This document shows, in pieces, positions 35,299 through 35,367 of a stretch of 35,367 nucleotides of DNA; the first letter of the stretch is position 1, and every line of letters begins with the position of its first letter. The DNA comes from an uncultured Pseudomonadota bacterium. GTDB lineage: Bacteria > Pseudomonadota > Gammaproteobacteria > Steroidobacterales > Steroidobacteraceae. The position numbers were made by a program, and so were the translations under genes. Where the stretch lies: assembly GCA_937920275.1 (NCBI GenBank), contig CALGVD010000092.1, forward strand, positions 77,225-112,591. The letters are read 5' to 3'. The notes under the pieces are model-generated. The model had not been told where the DNA came from. It did not search any database and worked only from the letters and a program-made list of their open reading frames with translations.

Positions 35299-35367
35299 AT
35301 GAGATACCTCACCGGTTTGCTTGCCGTGGTCTTGATGCAGACGCTCGCCTTTCAAGCGGCGTCAGCA
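35299..35367 (+). CDS. N-terminal signal peptide of an exported protein (partial)
   Basis: Only 23 codons are inside the window: MRYLTGLLAVVLMQTLAF, then QAASA. This is a complete signal peptide (Arg, hydrophobic core, A-x-A end) with GGAG about 10 bases upstream. The gene continues beyond the window, so no function can be given. Confidence 0.6.
   Translation, partial: MRYLTGLLAVVLMQTLAFQAASA

Overview
The window is GC-rich chromosomal DNA of a gammaproteobacterium. Gene order points to the Xanthomonadales / Nevskiales / Steroidobacterales side of the class: xerD-dsbC, queA-tgt-yajC-secD-secF, suhB / trmJ ... iscA-ndk-rlmN-rodZ-hisS-yfgM-bamB-der, and xseA / guaB-guaA are all classic gammaproteobacterial neighbourhoods. 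This placement comes from gene order and protein recognition only; no phylogeny was run.

Positions 1-26755 are a dense core. In order: the 3' end of xerD; dsbC; convergent ferredoxin; a Nudix hydrolase next to a tRNA-Leu(CAA) on the minus strand; the queuosine pair queA-tgt; the Sec accessory operon yajC-secD-secF; two transporters (an APC amino acid permease and a DAACS dicarboxylate/glutamate symporter); suhB (minus); then a long plus-strand run trmJ, a cysteine desulfurase with an IscU-like tail, iscA, ndk, rlmN, rodZ, hisS, yfgM, bamB, der, many with 4-bp start/stop overlaps. Minus-strand M23 peptidase and xseA lie between der and guaB-guaA. Compared with the usual suhB-trmJ-(cysE)-iscRSUA-hscBA-fdx-iscX-ndk-rlmN-pilF-rodZ-ispG-hisS-yfgM-bamB-der order, this locus has lost iscR, a separate iscU, hscBA, fdx, iscX, pilF and ispG.

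Positions 26756-35367 are accessory and mosaic: an AbiEi-like winged-helix protein without a visible toxin, a Fic protein with its own inhibitory motif and a repeat-bearing promoter, a frameshifted membrane gene, two IS91-type transposase C-terminal fragments, an alkA fragment, a CpcT/CpeT-like lipoprotein, an antitoxin with a deleted PIN toxin, an XRE regulator plus membrane protein with a palindromic operator, two glyoxalase-fold (VOC) genes and a small lipoprotein. A roughly 24-bp sequence with core TTTGAATTTCCTATCCG occurs five times, always in the same orientation, at the 3' boundary of these gene blocks; two copies directly follow the IS91-type fragments. The simplest reading is that it is the terminal sequence of an IS91-like rolling-circle element (or a small derivative) that has assembled this region block by block.

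Another theme is leaderless transcription: dsbC, queA, trmJ and the XRE gene each have a -10-like hexamer about 7-9 bases upstream of the start codon and no Shine-Dalgarno sequence.
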